Positions 1 through 11,381 of a stretch of 64,000 bases of DNA are shown here, one piece after another (within the stretch, counting starts at the first letter, position 1; each line of letters begins with the position of its first letter). Origin of the DNA: Cokeromyces recurvatus (Eukaryota; Mucoromycota; Mucoromycetes; Mucorales; Mucoraceae); assembly GCF_025118155.1 (NCBI RefSeq), contig NW_026251409.1:186501-250500 (forward strand), given 5' to 3'. A model generated the notes under the pieces. It did no database searches. It was given only the letters and a program-made list of their open reading frames with translations, and was not told the origin of the DNA. Position numbers and translations under genes: made by a program.

Positions 1-189
1 TGAGGGTAATTAAACAAAATTCGTAGATTAATAGATGCGGACATAGAATTATTGAGGAAGGAATGTGATGACGCTACAAACTATAATTTCATAAGTATCC
101 ATTAACACAAGACTAAAAAATTGTGATGACGTACGCAAGCAACGTATTTGTTTCTTTTTGTAAATATTTTAACTTACTGGTTTGTAGTA
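1..189. other. non-repeat left flank of the satellite array
   Basis: AT-rich sequence with no supported gene. It differs from the 381-bp unit, which begins at about 190, so the left edge of the array lies inside this window. Confidence 0.5.
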
Positions 190-1901
190 AACATTGCTAG
201 ATATGATGGCCATTAAAATCGTTAATGGGCTGGCTTTGTGCTATATTATGTAGTTATATTCAAAAGTCATGGTTCATAAGGAAAGTTCCTTTATAGTTTT
301 ATATTTAATCAGCTCCCTCATTAACTTTATTTTCCAAATTATTAGATTTGAATGCATTATGGCTGTTTCAAGATTGCATCGGTATACATGTTTTGTGGTT
401 TAGAATACACCTACTAGAAGCATTATACCTACCAGCGTATGTTTCTTTTAGGCGCAAGAACTAGCCTTGCGGGAGAAAATCGTTCAAGAAAGTATTCTTA
501 TACCTCCACTGCATGTACTCACGAATATACTACAAAGTCAGTAGCTTACAAGTTGGTAGACTTGTTTGTGAACATTGCTAGATATGATGGCCATTAAAAT
601 CGTTAATGGGCTGGCTTTGTGCTATATTATGTAGTTATATTCAAAAGTCATGGTTCATAAGGAAAGTTCCTTTATAGTTTTATATTTAATCAGCTCCCTC
701 ATTAACTTTATTTTCCAAATTATTAGATTTGAATGCATTATGGCTGTTTCAAGATTGCATCGGTATACATGTTTTGTGGTTTAGAATACACCTACTAGAA
801 GCATTATACCTACCAGCGTATGTTTCTTTTAGGCGCAAGAACTAGCCTTGCGGGAGAAAATCGTTCAAGAAAGTATTCTTATACCTCCACTGCATGTACT
901 CACGAATATACTACAAAGTCAGTAGCTTACAAGTTGGTAGACTTGTTTGTGAACATTGCTAGATATGATGGCCATTAAAATCGTTAATGGGCTGGCTTTG
1001 TACTATATTATGTAGTTATATTCAAAAGTCATGGTTCATAAGGAAAGTTCCTTTATAGTTTTGTATTTAATCAGCTCCCTCATTAACTTTATTTTCCAAA
1101 TTATTAGATTTGAATGCATTATGGCTGTTTCAAGATTGCATCGGTATACATGTTTTGTGGTTTAGAATACACCTACTAGAAGCATTATACCTACCAGCGT
1201 ATGTTTCTTTTAGGCGCAAGAACTAGCCTTGCGGGAGAAAATCGTTCAAGAAAGTATTCTTATACCTCCACTGCATGTACTCACGAATATACTACAAAGT
1301 CAGTAGCTTACAAGTTGGTAGACTTGTTTGTGAACATTGCTAGATATGATGGCCATTAAAATCGTTAATGGGCTGGCTTTGTACTATATTATGTAGTTAT
1401 ATTCAAAAGTCATGGTTCATAAGGAAAGTTCCTTTATAGTTTTGTATTTAATCAGCTCCCTCATTAACTTTATTTTCCAAATTATTAGATTTGAATGCAT
1501 TATGGCTGTTTCAAGATTGCATCGGTATACATGTTTTGTGGTTTAGAATACACCTACTAGAAGCATTATACCTACCAGCGTATGTTTCTTTTAGGCGCAA
1601 GAACTAGCCTTGCGGGAGAAAATCGTTCAAGAAAGTATTCTTATACCTCCACTGCATGTACTCACGAATATACTACAAAGTCAGTAGCTTACAAGTTGGT
1701 AGACTTGTTTGTGAACATTGCTAGATATGATGGCCATTAAAATCGTTAATGGGCTGGCTTTGTACTATATTATGTAGTTATATTCAAAAGTCATGGTTCA
1801 TAAGGAAAGTTCCTTTATAGTTTTGTATTTAATCAGCTCCCTCATTAACTTTATTTTCCAAATTATTAGATTTGAATGCATTATGGCTGTTTCAAGATTG
1901 C
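190..1901. repeat. 381-bp tandem repeat, about 4.5 copies
   Basis: The phrase AACATTGCTAGATATGATGG recurs at 190, 571, 952, 1333 and 1714, always 381 bp apart. The fifth copy breaks off near 1901, just after TTCAAGATTGC. Copies are almost identical. Copies 1-2 carry GTGCTATATT and TTTTATATTT where copies 3-5 carry GTACTATATT and TTTTGTATTT, so two sub-lineages sit side by side. The unit has only very short ORFs, no recognisable rRNA or tRNA, and no long internal inverted repeat. It is best described as a satellite or minisatellite array. Function is unknown. Confidence 0.95.
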
Positions 1902-1923
1902 TTTGACGTGGAAATTTTTTAGT

Positions 1924-2870
1924 CTAGATCATTTCCCTGACACTTCTCTTTAGCCGAATTTGCAATATCGCCTCTTCTTTGTCAAGTATTGTCCTATCCT
2001 CTTCCTCAAAAATAAATTGCACGACTACAGAATTATATATTTTGCAATCTACTAGGTGTAGAATAAAGTTTGGTTTAGCAGCCATAAATAGCCAAAATCT
2101 TAATAACATATTCTGTTTTCTTGTAAATATTTAATCTTTCTTTATTGTTCAATAAGCATCGGAACCTGCTTTGTAGTTAAAGATAATAAATACATTCTTA
2201 GCTTACAGCATAATAATCATTAAAAGAAACTCAAGGATCAAATACAAATATAAACTAGATACATTTATATTGGCTCTTTTACTACTGTAGTAAAACTTTG
2301 CACAGCTTGTTCTAAAACTCTGAGCTGCCTTATAGAAGCCGGCAAGATGTTATTATAATAACCATATTCTTCTATATCTGTTTTGTTTCACTTTGGTACT
2401 GTATCTCGCTTAAACTCGTTAAAAATGGTTTTTTAGAAGTTTTAGAGAATCGAAACCATAAAGCATTAGCTCAGTTAAAAAAATATTTTAGACGAAGAAC
2501 ATCAAAGCAATGTCTTAGTGTATCACTATCTTCTTCATTGACTACTGAGTACCTACTGTACAAACCGAGAGCAAAGCGAAAGGTACTTGCAAGAGACTTT
2601 CTCCTCTGTAATGTTTCCAGCATGATTATCTGTACTGCCGAATTATAACAGAAACGCACAGTGAGATTAAAGAACAATAATCGAGACCGCTCAGAAGAAT
2701 TACGAACTGTTTATAAATCCATTGTTAAGTATTTATCTCATTTACTATCTTGAACACTCAGTTTTCAAGGAGATAATTGAAGCAACGTTATGAAGATGGT
2801 TGCTATCTGCTGAAACCAACTCCTGCATTATTGAAACAATTGCCAATTTTGAGTCACCTTTTAAAGGAGT
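1924..2870 (-). pseudogene. degenerate multi-exon protein fragment, unrecognised
   Basis: Three stretches on the minus strand look like decayed exons. One is at 1924-2109 and contains FEEEDRTILDKEEAILQIRL. A second, around 2270-2390, reads ILPASIRQLRVLEQAVQSF up to a stop. The third is at 2471-2677 and contains ETLQRRKSLASTFRFALGL. They lie in the same orientation but do not splice into one clean frame, and no start is evident. I do not recognise the family. The style (short charged exons in repeat-rich DNA) resembles decayed multi-copy lineage-specific genes. It could also be chance ORFs. Confidence 0.25.
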
Positions 2871-2879
2871 ATAAACGCT

Positions 2880-3390
2880 TCCTTTATTTGTTATTACTTT
2901 TACACTATCATCGTTATTATTCTACATTGACCCGCGATATAGTCACCTTAATATAATCAATTTTAGATATAGTTAAGGGGAGGTTTTTTTTTTATTCCAA
3001 TATAGTCAAGGGCGTTTTTAGCTTAAATTAAAAAACAATGTATTTGATTTTGATATAGTCGATAGATTTTGTATTTCCTATATCATCAGTTCACTGGAAT
3101 GCTATCCTTTATTATGGAAATAACGGATTCTCAATTCAAGATTGATGCCTTGTGTTTCATATTTCATAAGGCTACTTGAATTAAGCAAGTTATATGCGAA
3201 CTATTATGTACATGTATATATATCATTACAGCATGACTACATTTATACAATTTATCTGTTCATAAACAATAAATTAAGAAAGTTATCTTTACAGATTCAA
3301 TTTTTTTTTTAATTTTAATTCACCATAAAGACTTAATAAAGCTGGTTTATGCATATAAATAATATTTATTAAAAAAAAAGAAGTAATCCT
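2880..3390. other. intergenic, no gene seen
   Basis: AT-rich spacer. A short motif ATATAGT recurs irregularly between about 2937 and 3060. It probably includes the 3' UTR of the minus-strand gene ending at 3398. Confidence 0.4.
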
Positions 3391-3397
3391 TTCATTT

Positions 3398-5193
3398 TTA
3401 AGCCTCATCTTCACTTGATTCAACTTCATCTGTTTCAGTTGTCTGATTGTCATCATCTTCAAAATTATACCATTCAACCACCGAAATATACCCGTCACAA
3501 TCTTTAGGGTTTTTTTTTGGTTGTCTTTCATTTCTAATTAGGTTAATCTTATCACTAGTATCTTTTGAAAAATTGTTGTAAATGTCATCCAGTTCCGTCA
3601 TCATGTTCTAAATATAAATCAAAAGATACCATCAGATTCCTAACGACGTAAGTATTTATTGTACTTATACATACCTTGATAAGATCAAGCCCTGTGATAA
3701 TGTTGTTTATTGCGCCCTTTTTAACCTCTTTAATGGTCTTAGGATAACTAAACGAAAATATATCTTGGGAAAAGTATACATTTTTATCTACAATCTGGAG
3801 ACAGCTAATGTGACAATTCATTCCCAAAATTTGTATAATTGGCATTTTAATTTGAACAACATCTTCAGCAGTTAAAAGTGGTAGCGATGAAACAAAGTCA
3901 TTCAAATGTTGCTTTGATGACAAAGTAAGTTTCAAGGCATCTATATAATACTTTGACTTTGTACTAGAAGCTACAGACGCTACTTCACCATTTGCGACGT
4001 CCATTTCACTAGTATGCTTCTTAGATATAAGCCTAATGTCGAGCTTGAACAACAACTTTGCTTGCTTGCAGCTTAATGAAATAGTATCTCCCCTAGAAAA
4101 AAAATAAATAAACTAAGCTTAACTTTATTTCTTCTTTAGATTACTTACCATTGGAGAAATACATTTTGTTCAGTACTAAAATAGTACTCGAACAGGTTTG
4201 CCCAATATCGAACCAAAAGGGTTTGCTCTGAACATTGCTTCAAATAATTATCCTCCAAAGAGGAAATATTGTACGCAAAAGGATACAAGCTAAACAAAAA
4301 AAAAAAATGTAAATCTTTGCAACTTCAATTATAAACTTATTGAACCTACATATGTACGCTGATTCTCTTCAGAATGCGTTCATATTCATCTCGAGGTTGA
4401 TAGATATCTATCTCTTTATATTTTTGCAATAAGGACCTAGTACCATCACACTAAGAAGAAAAAGCTTTAAAATTAACCAATTAACTATAACACTCATAAT
4501 TCAAATAGAAGCATTACCTTCTCAAAATTGAAAGGTGTAGGTAAGCTCCATGGTTCAGGTTGAGGATACTCGTATTTCTTTAAGAATCCCTTGACGAATG
4601 CGCCACCCAAGAGAGCGACTTGGCTATTCTTTTTATTGTTTGATATATCAAGAATTGAATTCCTGGAAAGACTGAAGGGAAATAAAGTGAGTTAAAAAGA
4701 GAAATAAGAAAATAACTGATCAAAGCCTTACTAAGAAAAATATTGGCTGCGTTTGTCTTTAATGACGATCTCATCTGCTAATCGGATTAAATTACTTCCA
4801 ATAGTGCCGTTTAGGCCTTTGATACGAATTTTATCCACTGCAACCTGATAAAAAATGAGTTAGTATTAGCCGGCATTTTCTTTTTCACATATAAGTATAC
4901 CTTTGCTATTTTCTTTTGTTTTCGAATGTTCTCAACTCGATTTGATTTTCTTTTAGATCCCTAGTAACAAGTCAGTAACAATAATGAAAGCTTTATTTAC
5001 TTCATTTGAGATACTTACTTCTGCATTAATAATCTAATTGAATGAAAGATTAAACAAATACCATTTCATGAATTTATAGTGTACTAACCTCGTATGCTTC
5101 TTCTAAGTTTTGACTCTGTAACTCTAGCTTAATCAATTGTTCTTCTTCTGCGATCTTTTTCAATCGTTCAATTAATTCTGACATACGTGACAT
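3398..5193 (-). CDS. nine-exon gene, 438-residue protein of unknown function
   Basis: Splicing by eye gives exons 5089-5193, 5019-5033 (only 15 nt), 4901-4960, 4732-4844, 4518-4671, 4350-4450, 4149-4289, 3675-4092 and 3398-3607. All introns are GT-AG and the sum is 1317 nt, i.e. 438 residues plus stop. The N-terminus is a charged helix, probably coiled coil (about residues 1-60, ELIERLKKIAEEEQLIKLEL). A basic stretch follows, then a globular middle with LFEYYFSTEQNVFLQWGDT. The C-terminus is strongly acidic (DEVESSEDEA). There is no signal peptide or membrane segment. I do not recognise the family. Intact frames across eight introns argue for a functional gene, though it sits among repeats and may belong to a lineage-specific multi-copy family. 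The second ATG, four codons in, is an alternative start. Confidence 0.7.
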
Positions 5194-5287
5194 TATAACT
5201 TGGATACAAAATAAATATTAAAAAGAATACAATGGTAACTTATTATGCCCCAATCATGCACATAATACACTATTTTGAAAAATTACT

Positions 5288-5291
5288 CATT

Positions 5292-5334
<43 letters not shown>
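5288..5334. repeat. poly-A tract upstream of the nine-exon gene
   Basis: A run of more than 40 A, preceded by a short T run. It lies between the start of the gene at 5193 and the 3' end of the transposase relic at 5435, in opposite polarity to that relic. Confidence 0.9.
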
Positions 5335-5338
<4 letters not shown>

Positions 5339-5434
5339 CTCAGAAAAAATAAAAATTGACATCTTTATAGAATAAAATTTGAACTATATTCAAATGCGTA
5401 AAATGCGTGAATAGTTTTACATGTATTAGATGGG

Positions 5435-6147
5435 TTAACGATTTAAGAACTCCACAATTCTAGCCTGTGAATACTTACCGAATCCTCTTAAATCTTCAAA
5501 AAGAACTTGATTACAGGCCTGGCTGGTTCTCAGGGTCAAAGTTTCTTTTTCCAATAGCCATTCTCTTATAAATTTACTTTTACAAACTGACCAAAATTGC
5601 TCAATTGGATTTAGTTTAGGGGGGAATAGGGTGGAAGATATACACATCCATATCCATGACTTTCAATTAGCTTACGAATATTATCAAGGTTATGAATAGG
5701 CGCATTGTCCATTATCAGATGGTACCTTTTTAAACTTATGATGTTGATCCATGATATTCACGATACTGTCTAGAAAATTAAAATAATGGCCTGTGGCTGC
5801 ACCACTTTTATCTTCCGAGTTTGCTTTACCTCTACTGGCTTTTTGTTTTTTAGAAAGTAGTACGGCTTGGGGCCTTTTGATACAAATATTGAGAATGCCA
5901 TATGAAGATATTGCTCCCAGGATGTTATGGTTCTTGGCTTTATTTTTAAAAACTTTAACTACTGAGCGCTTTCTCACTTTAGACCAAGAAAAATTTCGTC
6001 TCAAATTGATGTGGAAGGCGGATTCGTCAATAGAAACACAATTGTTTGAATAGTCCAAATCTGGCTTTATCCATCTTTTGACCCATTGATACCTTTCCTC
6101 AATCTTTTTGGGACTATTTCTTTCGACAGATTCAAAGTGAGCTTTCT
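5435..6147 (-). pseudogene. Tc1/mariner-type DDE transposase relic (copy 1)
   Basis: This is the C-terminal catalytic part of an IS630/Tc1-like transposase (DDE_3 type). The first aspartate is in VSIDESAFH near 6030, the second in MDNAPIH near 5700, and the glutamate in NPIEQFWS near 5590. An upstream segment (6061-6147) encodes RNSPKKIEERYQWVKRW and follows a plausible 3' splice site. A frameshift near 5705-5720 separates the blocks holding the two aspartates, so the copy is dead. The protein normally cuts and pastes DNA at TA sites. A related but different copy occurs twice in the inverted repeat at 30.7-37.4 kb, and a third N-terminal fragment lies near 13 kb. Confidence 0.85.
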
Positions 6148-6149
6148 GT

Positions 6150-7095
6150 TATGGTTTACAGGTAAAATATAATAAAAGAGAAATGGGAAATAAAATAAAA
6201 AAAAATAAAATAAAATAAAACAGACAGAAGAAGTACGTTGAGACTTGTTAATGAGTTTTATAAAGGTAAAGATAAAAATGAATTCAATTAAATTCAATTA
6301 TACAAAATAAAGGTTAATAACGTAAGAGTATTTATATATTTTGTGAATAAGGATTGTGATGGAACATAAAGAGAAAATAAAGATAGAAGAAAAAGAAAAA
6401 GAGAAAGAGAAAGAGAAAGAGAACAAAGGAAGTATAGTTTGAGACTGTTTATTCAATATAAAGGAAAAAAAAAATTAAAGATAAAGATTATTTCGTGTCT
6501 ACACAGCTGCTTGTATTTATATTAATGAATCCTGAATTAAAGAAATAAAAATAGCTACAAGAAAGATAAGTCATGAAACAGTGTTAGTATTCAAATATAT
6601 ACGTCTTGTTGATTCAAGACACTGATCTATGGATTATCTATTGAACGTTATAATGATTTTATTTAAGTTTTAGATTGTTTGACCTGAGCGTAGGCTCCTG
6701 ATGTCTTTTTATATTTTTATTTTATTGTAGCAAAGACGACCTGAAGAATCCTTTATCAAGGTTATAGAAATAAATATTTAGAACTGACGCGATATCTTGT
6801 TTAGTTGGCACGTTTAGATGTTTGGATGTCAATAAGTTATATATTATTTACACGATATTATATACAGTAAGATATGATATCTTTTATTATATGTTTAGAC
6901 TTATATTTTATCATATTTTATGTAATTCATCTTTTATAACATTACTTGTACTTATATCCAGAGCTTATTCTATAACAAATATCATAAAAAGGTTCATATA
7001 TATTATAACACAAGCGATATAACAAAGTCTATCATTTGATGTTCCAATATAGCTTATTTATAATAATAATAGTAAATGTTAATAATAAAAAAAGT

Positions 7096-7140
<45 letters not shown>

Positions 7141-8677
7141 CATATATATTATAGACTGTTCCATAATCCAATGATAAAAATTACAAAAAAAATAAAATAA
7201 AATAAAATAAAAATCAAGTCAAACTAGTAGTGGTAGTGGTAGTAGGTAATACTGGTATTGTGTAGTGATTATTAATATTAGTAAGGATGTGTTGGTAGTT
7301 GTAGGTATAAATGGCCGTGGTGGTATAAGTGGGGTGTTTATAGTAAATATAGCCGTATGTGTATCCTCTATTTCTGATGAAAGTAACACGGGTGTTTGGA
7401 GAGTGACTAGAATTCGCAGCATATTTAGCCCAAGCCTAGGCTGTGGAATCGAATCACTTCAAGGGTTCCCCACCAAATCAAATGAACCCTTAATTTTTTT
7501 AATTATTTTTGTTTTTTGTACTACACCAGCGACTCCTTTTTTTTTCTTTTTACAGTAGCAGTAGCAGCAGCAACATGAATAATGATGTGTTATAGTTATA
7601 TTCTACCAAGCAACGGTAGTAGATACAGGAAGAATAGTGTTATTATTATTATGTGACACTATTATAGTCAGTTCATATATCAGAAACAACAATCTTTATA
7701 CGCTCTACTCCCTTTTATATATGTTATATGAATGTATATGATGTACCTTGGTATTATTATGGTCCTCAAGCTATAGAAAGATAAAAGAGTGACTAAAAAG
7801 CTTTATTTTAAGCATGTATAGATACAAATCTATAGTTACTATGTTTGATCATAATCAACATCTCATGAAATAATCACAAGTAAATGTAATATACAGACTC
7901 TTTTAATTGATTAGCAAGCTTCTCCAGCTAATAATAAATTATGTTATGGCTTACTTAAGAATAGAGACTTAAAAAGCTCTACCAAGAATATTGTAATAAT
8001 AATCAATATCTCTCTATAAACCAGTGTAAAGAAGAATGATCTCGATTACTTCATAAAAGAAGATATTGATAAATATAACAATTTTGTCACTGTAACAGTA
8101 ATAAATGCAAGATATTCCTTTTCCAGAAATATTCAACATTTTTTTTTCTTTTATTTTACTGAAATGTTATCTAGATATTGTATAAACAAAATAAATAATC
8201 TTAACTCTTCCTTTATCCAATTTTATATATTTAAAGTTCATATTTTGCCTCACAAAATATATATTTGTATATATATGATTATCATGTTATTAGAAATAGA
8301 CTACGAAATTAATGTTATTTACTAATTTTTTCATGACTTGTTCGTTTGTTAAATATATTTTCTTTGTTATCAAATTTAAGAAGGCAGCTTAACAATAGTA
8401 AATAAAGACAAAATATATTATCATAAAAACATACTATTTACTCTATATTTTATTTTAATTGAAGATTTTTAGCACAATATTCAAAATTTAACAAAAGTTG
8501 ATGCTGGCCAAATCTTGATGAGTGATTATGATAGCCGCATATACATCAAGGTCAATAGCCATGCATCAACGAAACAAAATCTGATTTCGATGGTAAAGCA
8601 GTATCTTGTTCCTGAGAAAAAATATATTCTAATCCATAGAACGGATTACAAAATTTTGCTGAACGTAGGTATAGCAA

Positions 8678-8708
<31 letters not shown>

Positions 8709-9007
8709 AGGAAAAAATAGGCATCATCAAATCTAATTATTCTAATAAATATTTTCATTACAAAAAGAGATATTTATATTGTTCCTGAGCTAAAATGTAG
8801 CAACAGTAGAGATTTGAAAAAAAAAGAAAGAAATTTTTGTTTGTTATAAAAATACATTTCCTCCTTTATATTTGGTATTTCATTCTTCTTATCTCCCTTT
8901 TAGTCTTTATAAGGTTTCTTTACAGCCATTGTAATAACTGGAATAGAACCGATTCATTTTAATGTACGTTAAATAAAATAAATAATAATGATTATATTGC
9001 AGCAAAT
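6150..9007. other. 2.8-kb gene-poor stretch with simple repeats
   Basis: No gene can be supported. It contains a T run of about 38 at 7099-7136, A/G-rich simple sequence near 6360-6420, CAG/TGG-type microsatellites near 7220-7570, and a T run at 8680-8709. A short open stretch at 8518-8672 (plus) contains SRIYIKVNSHASTKQNLI and ends in the T run. It could be an exon relic but is not recognised. Confidence 0.4.
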
Positions 9008-9186
9008 CTAAAGTTTCTTGATCATGATATGATCTGTATCTTCTTGTGAACCTAATATGAATATATGGCTTCCCACTTTATAGAAACCTTGACGTGTATA
9101 AAAGTTAATAGCTGAAGGATTATGCTCCCAAACACCTAACTACACCACATTATTTGTTTCCCTAATTGACGGGCTTCGTCAAGACT
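9008..9186 (-). pseudogene. C-terminal relic of a GNAT acetyltransferase
   Basis: The minus strand encodes EARQLGKQIMW, then after a roughly 5-nt insertion LGVWEHNPSAINFYTRQGF and GSHIFILG, ending at a stop at 9008-9010. The pattern W-EHN-x-A-x-x-FY-x-x-x-GF is the acetyl-CoA binding end of the GNAT superfamily. The small insertion breaks the frame. The 5' side (higher coordinates) is replaced at 9190 by a piece of the interspersed repeat also found at 11.4 and 33.8 kb. It is therefore a truncated, non-functional copy. Confidence 0.75.
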
Positions 9187-9189
9187 TGA

Positions 9190-9250
9190 TGTCATGAGCT
9201 GATTAAACAAGCGGATCAAGGAATTCATTGTCTATAACATATCTTTGTAT
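9190..9250 (+). repeat. fragment of the ~328-bp interspersed repeat
   Basis: TGTCATGAGCTG is followed directly by GATTAAACAAGCGGATCAAG and later ATAACATATCTTTGTATTT. These segments occur in the same order, with more between them, in the copies at 11382 and 33832. This is an internally deleted remnant. Confidence 0.7.
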
Positions 9251-9893
9251 TTAAAAGGGGGTGGAAAATATTACTGTGAATGCAAGTCAAAGATACTTAA
9301 ACTGGTTTTCATAGCATACATCAAAGAAGCTAAAATTGTTAATCTTTACAACCTCATTTAGGCAAACGATGTATGTGAGTAAAAGAATGATTTTAAGCAC
9401 AACATAAGGGAGACTAAATGAGATGCATATTAGTTGCCTAATTAGGAAAAAGAAAGTTGATGAGAATATAAACAAAAAAGTGAAAACAAAAGGACATTTA
9501 TTTTACTTACTTTTCTCTCCTTTAACATAAACACATTTTATATAGTCATAAAGAAGATATAAATTTGACAACATTTTACTATTCTACACATTGTTACTTT
9601 TTATAAGAAAGAAAGAAAATTAAATAATGTAACTGTGTGTATTAAATGTGGGGTAACACATATTCTTATCGATTTCATATGATTGTGACTGTAATTTACA
9701 ACAACGACCTCCTTATTCTTATGAACTATAAAAAAGTAGATATTCAAAGTTATTATTTTTTCCCTTTTTTTCTTCTTCTTTATCTTCTTTATTATTACTA
9801 TTTCTTCTGTAGGTAAGTCATTAAATAATACTATTTTATTCTTCTTCTTCTTCCCTGCCCTAGGAGGAAATTCTTTTTCTCATGGTTACCACT
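9251..9893. other. AT-rich spacer, no gene seen
   Basis: Low-complexity A/T and CTT-rich sequence. No supported coding region. Confidence 0.4.
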
Positions 9894-9895
9894 TA

Positions 9896-9989
9896 TGTAA
9901 CGCCTTCTGAATCAACAAGACACCCTATCTTGCCCTCCTTGAATTAGGAGGACATTGTAGGGTATCTTGTTGATTCAGAGGGCGTTACA
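9896..9989. mobile_element. 94-bp foldback MITE with TA target duplication
   Basis: The left arm TGTAACGCCTTCTGAATCAA and the right arm (reverse complement TGTAACGCCCTCTGAATCAA) pair over about 40 bp with few mismatches around a short centre near GAATTAGG. The element is flanked by TA on both sides (9894-9895 and 9990-9991), the hallmark of Tc1/mariner-mobilised MITEs. It has no coding capacity. Confidence 0.85.
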
Positions 9990-9991
9990 TA

Positions 9992-10582
9992 TTGTGATAG
10001 CTATGGGTTTTTTCTAACCTCCTAGTAAAAATAAAAAATACAAGAACAAAGAAGGTGCAAAGAATCCTAGCCTCCACGCGGCCACCTTTGGACTGCAGTA
10101 AATATTATTATTTTTACTGTTGACGAATTGGGGATTCACTTTTATATATATGAAATAAAAATGAAAATAAAATACAATAAATAAATATCTCTTTTTTTTT
10201 ACGCGTCTTTTAATAATCTTGTACTTTCTTTAACTATTGTTTGTATAATAAAATATCTTTTTGCTCCAAATTGACTTTAAGAAGTATAAAAACAAGTAGA
10301 GAAGTTATAAAATAATTGACTTAAATAATATAGGAGATATAAGATGTAATGTAGTAGTGATTATGTAAACTATTGACTAATATTTTATCAGAGAAACTAT
10401 CATGATTATTATTCTTCCTTTACAATCAAATTATCAAAAATTAACTAAGATGAGTACAATCTATTAAGGATATTGAAAAAGAGACTTTTAATTTCCGCTT
10501 TTCCTAAAACTTATACTACATATTTTTTTTTTTTTTTTTTTTTTGAAATCCCATTCATATAAAGCTTTTAAATGATTTAATA
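9992..10582. other. AT-rich spacer, no gene seen
   Basis: Contains a T run at about 10525-10544. No supported gene. Confidence 0.4.
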
Positions 10583-10721
10583 ATGAGTGGTTTCTTTGGT
10601 TCTAGTGAAGCTACTTCAAAATGGGAGTAGAGATTTAAGCAAGCTATTTCTAATGTAGAAACAACTTTTGATTCTTTTCTCGAGCAACCTATTTCTCAAC
10701 GACAGTCATCAGCAAACGAAG
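10583..10721 (+). pseudogene. first-exon relic with nonsense codon
   Basis: The frame opens MSGFFGSSEATSKWE, meets TAG at 10628-10630, then continues RFKQAISNVETTFDSFLEQP to a GTAAAT splice donor at 10722. This reads like the first exon of a real multi-exon gene inactivated by a nonsense change. A second short in-frame stretch near 11285-11325 (GNPFERIDPFNSG before GTAATG) may be a later exon. I do not recognise the parent gene with confidence. Confidence 0.4.
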
Positions 10722-11381
10722 GTAAATGATGTTCTAATGTCCCTTATTGATCTTCTTCTTTCTTTCTTTATTTTGATAACGAGCACTACTTTGCACTAGT
10801 TTTCTACTGAAAAGAAGTATGAGTATATTAACATCATTAGGATTATAAAAAAAAATCTACATAGCAAATTGTTAAACGACTTTAATACCATTACTGAAAT
10901 ACAGTGTACATAAAAGAAAGAAGGGAAGAGAACTCTACAACAAGAGTACTTTAACGAAGATGTATTTAATATACCTAATAATAATGTAACTTTGATGTGC
11001 CAAAGAATTTAAGTGGGTTTCACATTTCTACTATACTCTCTAAGAAAAAGTAAGCAAACATAATAAGTAGCCCATTACCTATACACATATACTTTTCGGT
11101 AATGACTATATGAACCTTTCTTTTTTTTATCTTCTTTTCTGACAAGCATATGAAGTATGTTTGATCCAAATAATATGACAGAAATCAATCTAAATACAAC
11201 ATGCTATACTTAAGCTGATAAGATGACTAATTATTGTATGAAATGGACGCATGAAGTTAGCCAATTAGCAAATATCGTTCGTGGGTAATCCTTTTGAGAG
11301 AATAGACCCTTTCAACAGCGGTAATGTACACCTTGTTTCTTTCTTTTAAAAAAATAAAAAATAATCTGCATTTATACATTT
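10722..11381. other. AT-rich spacer with possible exon relic
   Basis: Only the GNPFERIDPFNSG stretch near 11285-11325 looks coding. The rest shows nothing. Confidence 0.35.

Noticed and set aside
190..1901. 5S rRNA or tRNA genes within the 381-bp unit
   Set aside because: A TAGCTTACAAGTTGG stretch loosely recalls an A box, but no matching B box, cloverleaf or 5S signature is present.
5793..6053. Plus-strand 86-codon ORF over the transposase relic
   Set aside because: It is the antisense shadow of the DDE transposase, whose catalytic motifs are on the minus strand.
7436..7475. tRNA B-box-like GATTCGATTCC
   Set aside because: No acceptor stem, anticodon arm or D-arm can be drawn around it.
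7220..7560. Coding ORFs on both strands near the TGG/GTA microsatellite
   Set aside because: Both frames are simple-sequence translations (runs of V, I, T, P), with no domain or splice logic.
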